Shown here: positions 4,834 through 5,788 of the stretch, one piece after another | How the letters are laid out: each line of letters starts with the position of its first letter | Numbering within the stretch: position 1 is the stretch's first letter | Source: Thermoproteota archaeon | Lineage (GTDB): Archaea; Korarchaeota; Korarchaeia; Korarchaeales; Korarchaeaceae | Reading direction: 5' to 3' | Assembly (NCBI GenBank): GCA_003661265.1 | Contig: QMVU01000085.1 | Location: 1-5,788, forward strand | Length of the DNA: 5,788 bases | Program-made: the position numbers and the translations under genes | Notes under the pieces: model-generated | Databases searched by the model: none | What the model was told of the DNA's origin: nothing | Seen by the model: only the letters and a program-made list of their open reading frames with translations

Positions 4834-5788
4834 TTAACCTTCCTTCTTGGAGATCCCTTTTAGCGCCTTTATAAGTTCTGGAATCACTTCATATAGATCT
4901 CCCACGATGCCGTAATCCGCAGACTTGAAGATAGGGGCCTCTGGATCCTTATTTATTGCTACTATGATCTTGGAGTCCTTTATGCCCGCAAGGTGCTGTA
5001 TGGCTCCGGAAACTCCCACTCCTATGTAGAGTTTAGGCTTTATCGTAACTCCAGAAAGCCCAACCCATTCCGTGTACCATCCCAGGTCAGCCGCAATTGG
5101 CCTTGTGCACCCAACGCATCCTCCAAGCATTTCAGCCAGTTGTTCGAGCATCTGGAAGTCCTCCTTCTTCTTTATACCCCTTCCTCCAAGCACAACAACA
5201 TCCGCTTCTTCTATTCTGACAGCCTTTATTTCCTTAGGCTTGAATTCGATGAGTTTTAGGCTTGGCTCAGGTACTTCAAAACTTAGCTCAACTACTTCCC
5301 CTTTTCCTCCAGCTGGAGCCCTCTCAAACCTTCCAGGCTTCACCAAAGCTATTGCTGGGGTGCTCTTACATTTCTCAGTAGCTATAGCCATCCCAGCATA
5401 AGCTGGACGCTTCGCTATGACGCTTCCATCATCTCCTATATCGATTTCTGTGCACTCGGACATGCAGCCGGCGTTGAGCCTGGCCGCCAACCTTCCAGCA
5501 AGCTCTTTACCCCTCTTAGTTGCGCCAACTAGAATTACCTTTGGTTTTTCCCTTTTAACGAGGGTCTTAATGGCAGCAGCGTATGAAACGGGATCAAATC
5601 TCTCTAGAGAAGCATGATCTATAAGATAGACCTTGTCCGACCCGTGCTCAGAAAGCTCCTCAGCTACCTCCCTTACTCCATGTCCTAGGACAAGCGAAGC
5701 TAGAGGAGCGCCTAGTTTCTCAGCCAGTCCCTTTCCAGCAGTTAAAAGCTCAAGACAGATGCTTTTATTCTCTGAATAAACCCAAACC
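4834..5788 (-). CDS. etfA: Electron transfer flavoprotein alpha subunit (5' end at window edge)
   Basis: Alpha subunit of ETF, the soluble FAD protein that accepts electrons from acyl-CoA dehydrogenases as a heterodimer with EtfB. The frame is open from the stop at 4834-4836 to the right edge, giving 317 visible codons, near full length for EtfA (about 310-330). It begins VWVYSENKS, the usual first beta strand. The last base makes the preceding codon NNG, compatible with ATG/GTG/TTG, so perhaps only the start codon is missing. The N-terminal ETF domain includes [20 protein letters not shown]. The C-terminal FAD domain has [14 protein letters not shown] (from about 198), [11 protein letters not shown] (227-237), [20 protein letters not shown], then SGAIQHLAG (260-268) and [10 protein letters not shown] (278-287), close to the EtfA family signature. 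TTG at 5490 is internal, not the start. EtfB is expected just outside. A bifurcating or ordinary ETF type cannot be decided without EtfB. Confidence 0.95.
   Translation of the reverse strand, partial: VWVYSENKSICLELLTAGKGLAEKLGAPLASLVLGHGVREVAEELSEHGSDKVYLIDHASLERFDPVSYAAAIKTLVKREKPKVILVGATKRGKELAGRLAARLNAGCMSECTEIDIGDDGSVIAKRPAYAGMAIATEKCKSTPAIALVKPGRFERAPAGGKGEVVELSFEVPEPSLKLIEFKPKEIKAVRIEEADVVVLGGRGIKKKEDFQMLEQLAEMLGGCVGCTRPIAADLGWYTEWVGLSGVTIKPKLYIGVGVSGAIQHLAGIKDSKIIVAINKDPEAPIFKSADYGIVGDLYEVIPELIKALKGISKKEG

Noticed and set aside
4834..5490. A shorter ETF alpha subunit starting at TTG 5490
   Set aside because: The frame continues without a stop to the window edge and encodes a normal ETF N-terminal domain (VWVYSE...), so that TTG is an internal leucine.

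Overview
This window looks like a stretch of an archaeal chromosome, most likely a thermophile of the Thermoproteota/Korarchaeota (TACK) side. That placement is an inference with low certainty. The support is a CDC48-type double AAA+ ATPase, A/T-rich TATA/BRE-like promoter boxes, GGTGAT-type ribosome binding sites, GTG/TTG starts, and heavy use of AGG/AGA (Arg) and ATA (Ile) codons at roughly 47-50% GC. I see no insertion sequence, CRISPR array, tRNA or rRNA.

Plus strand, left half. The first gene (GTG at 59, stop at 2146; the frame is open to the left edge, so it may be longer) encodes a two-domain AAA+ ATPase. In place of the usual CDC48 N-domain it has two or three predicted membrane segments. 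Both ATPase sites look intact, but the second ring has lost its aromatic pore loop. After a 118-bp gap with a small hairpin and a possible TATA box comes a short class I SAM-dependent methyltransferase (2265-2855). A 145-bp gap follows, holding a good promoter and, on the minus strand, a short coding-like segment without a start codon. An acyl-CoA dehydrogenase then follows (3001-4245).

Minus strand, right half. Converging on the dehydrogenase with only 15 bp between stop codons is a small nucleotidyltransferase-fold protein (4261-4743), somewhat richer in A+T than its neighbours. Directly upstream of it, in the same frame, is a ten-codon ORF with a strong ribosome binding site whose TAA abuts the GTG start. 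Further upstream is the ETF alpha subunit gene (4834 to the right edge), which appears to lack only its first codon or first few codons.

The dehydrogenase and ETF form a natural pair: acyl-CoA dehydrogenases pass electrons from the acyl-CoA to the FAD of ETF. An ETF beta gene would be expected just past the right edge. The ATPase, methyltransferase and nucleotidyltransferase have no evident link to this acyl-CoA oxidation function or to one another. I do not see a complete new system. The most unusual items are the membrane-anchored ATPase with an asymmetric pore and the in-frame stop/leader arrangement before the nucleotidyltransferase.
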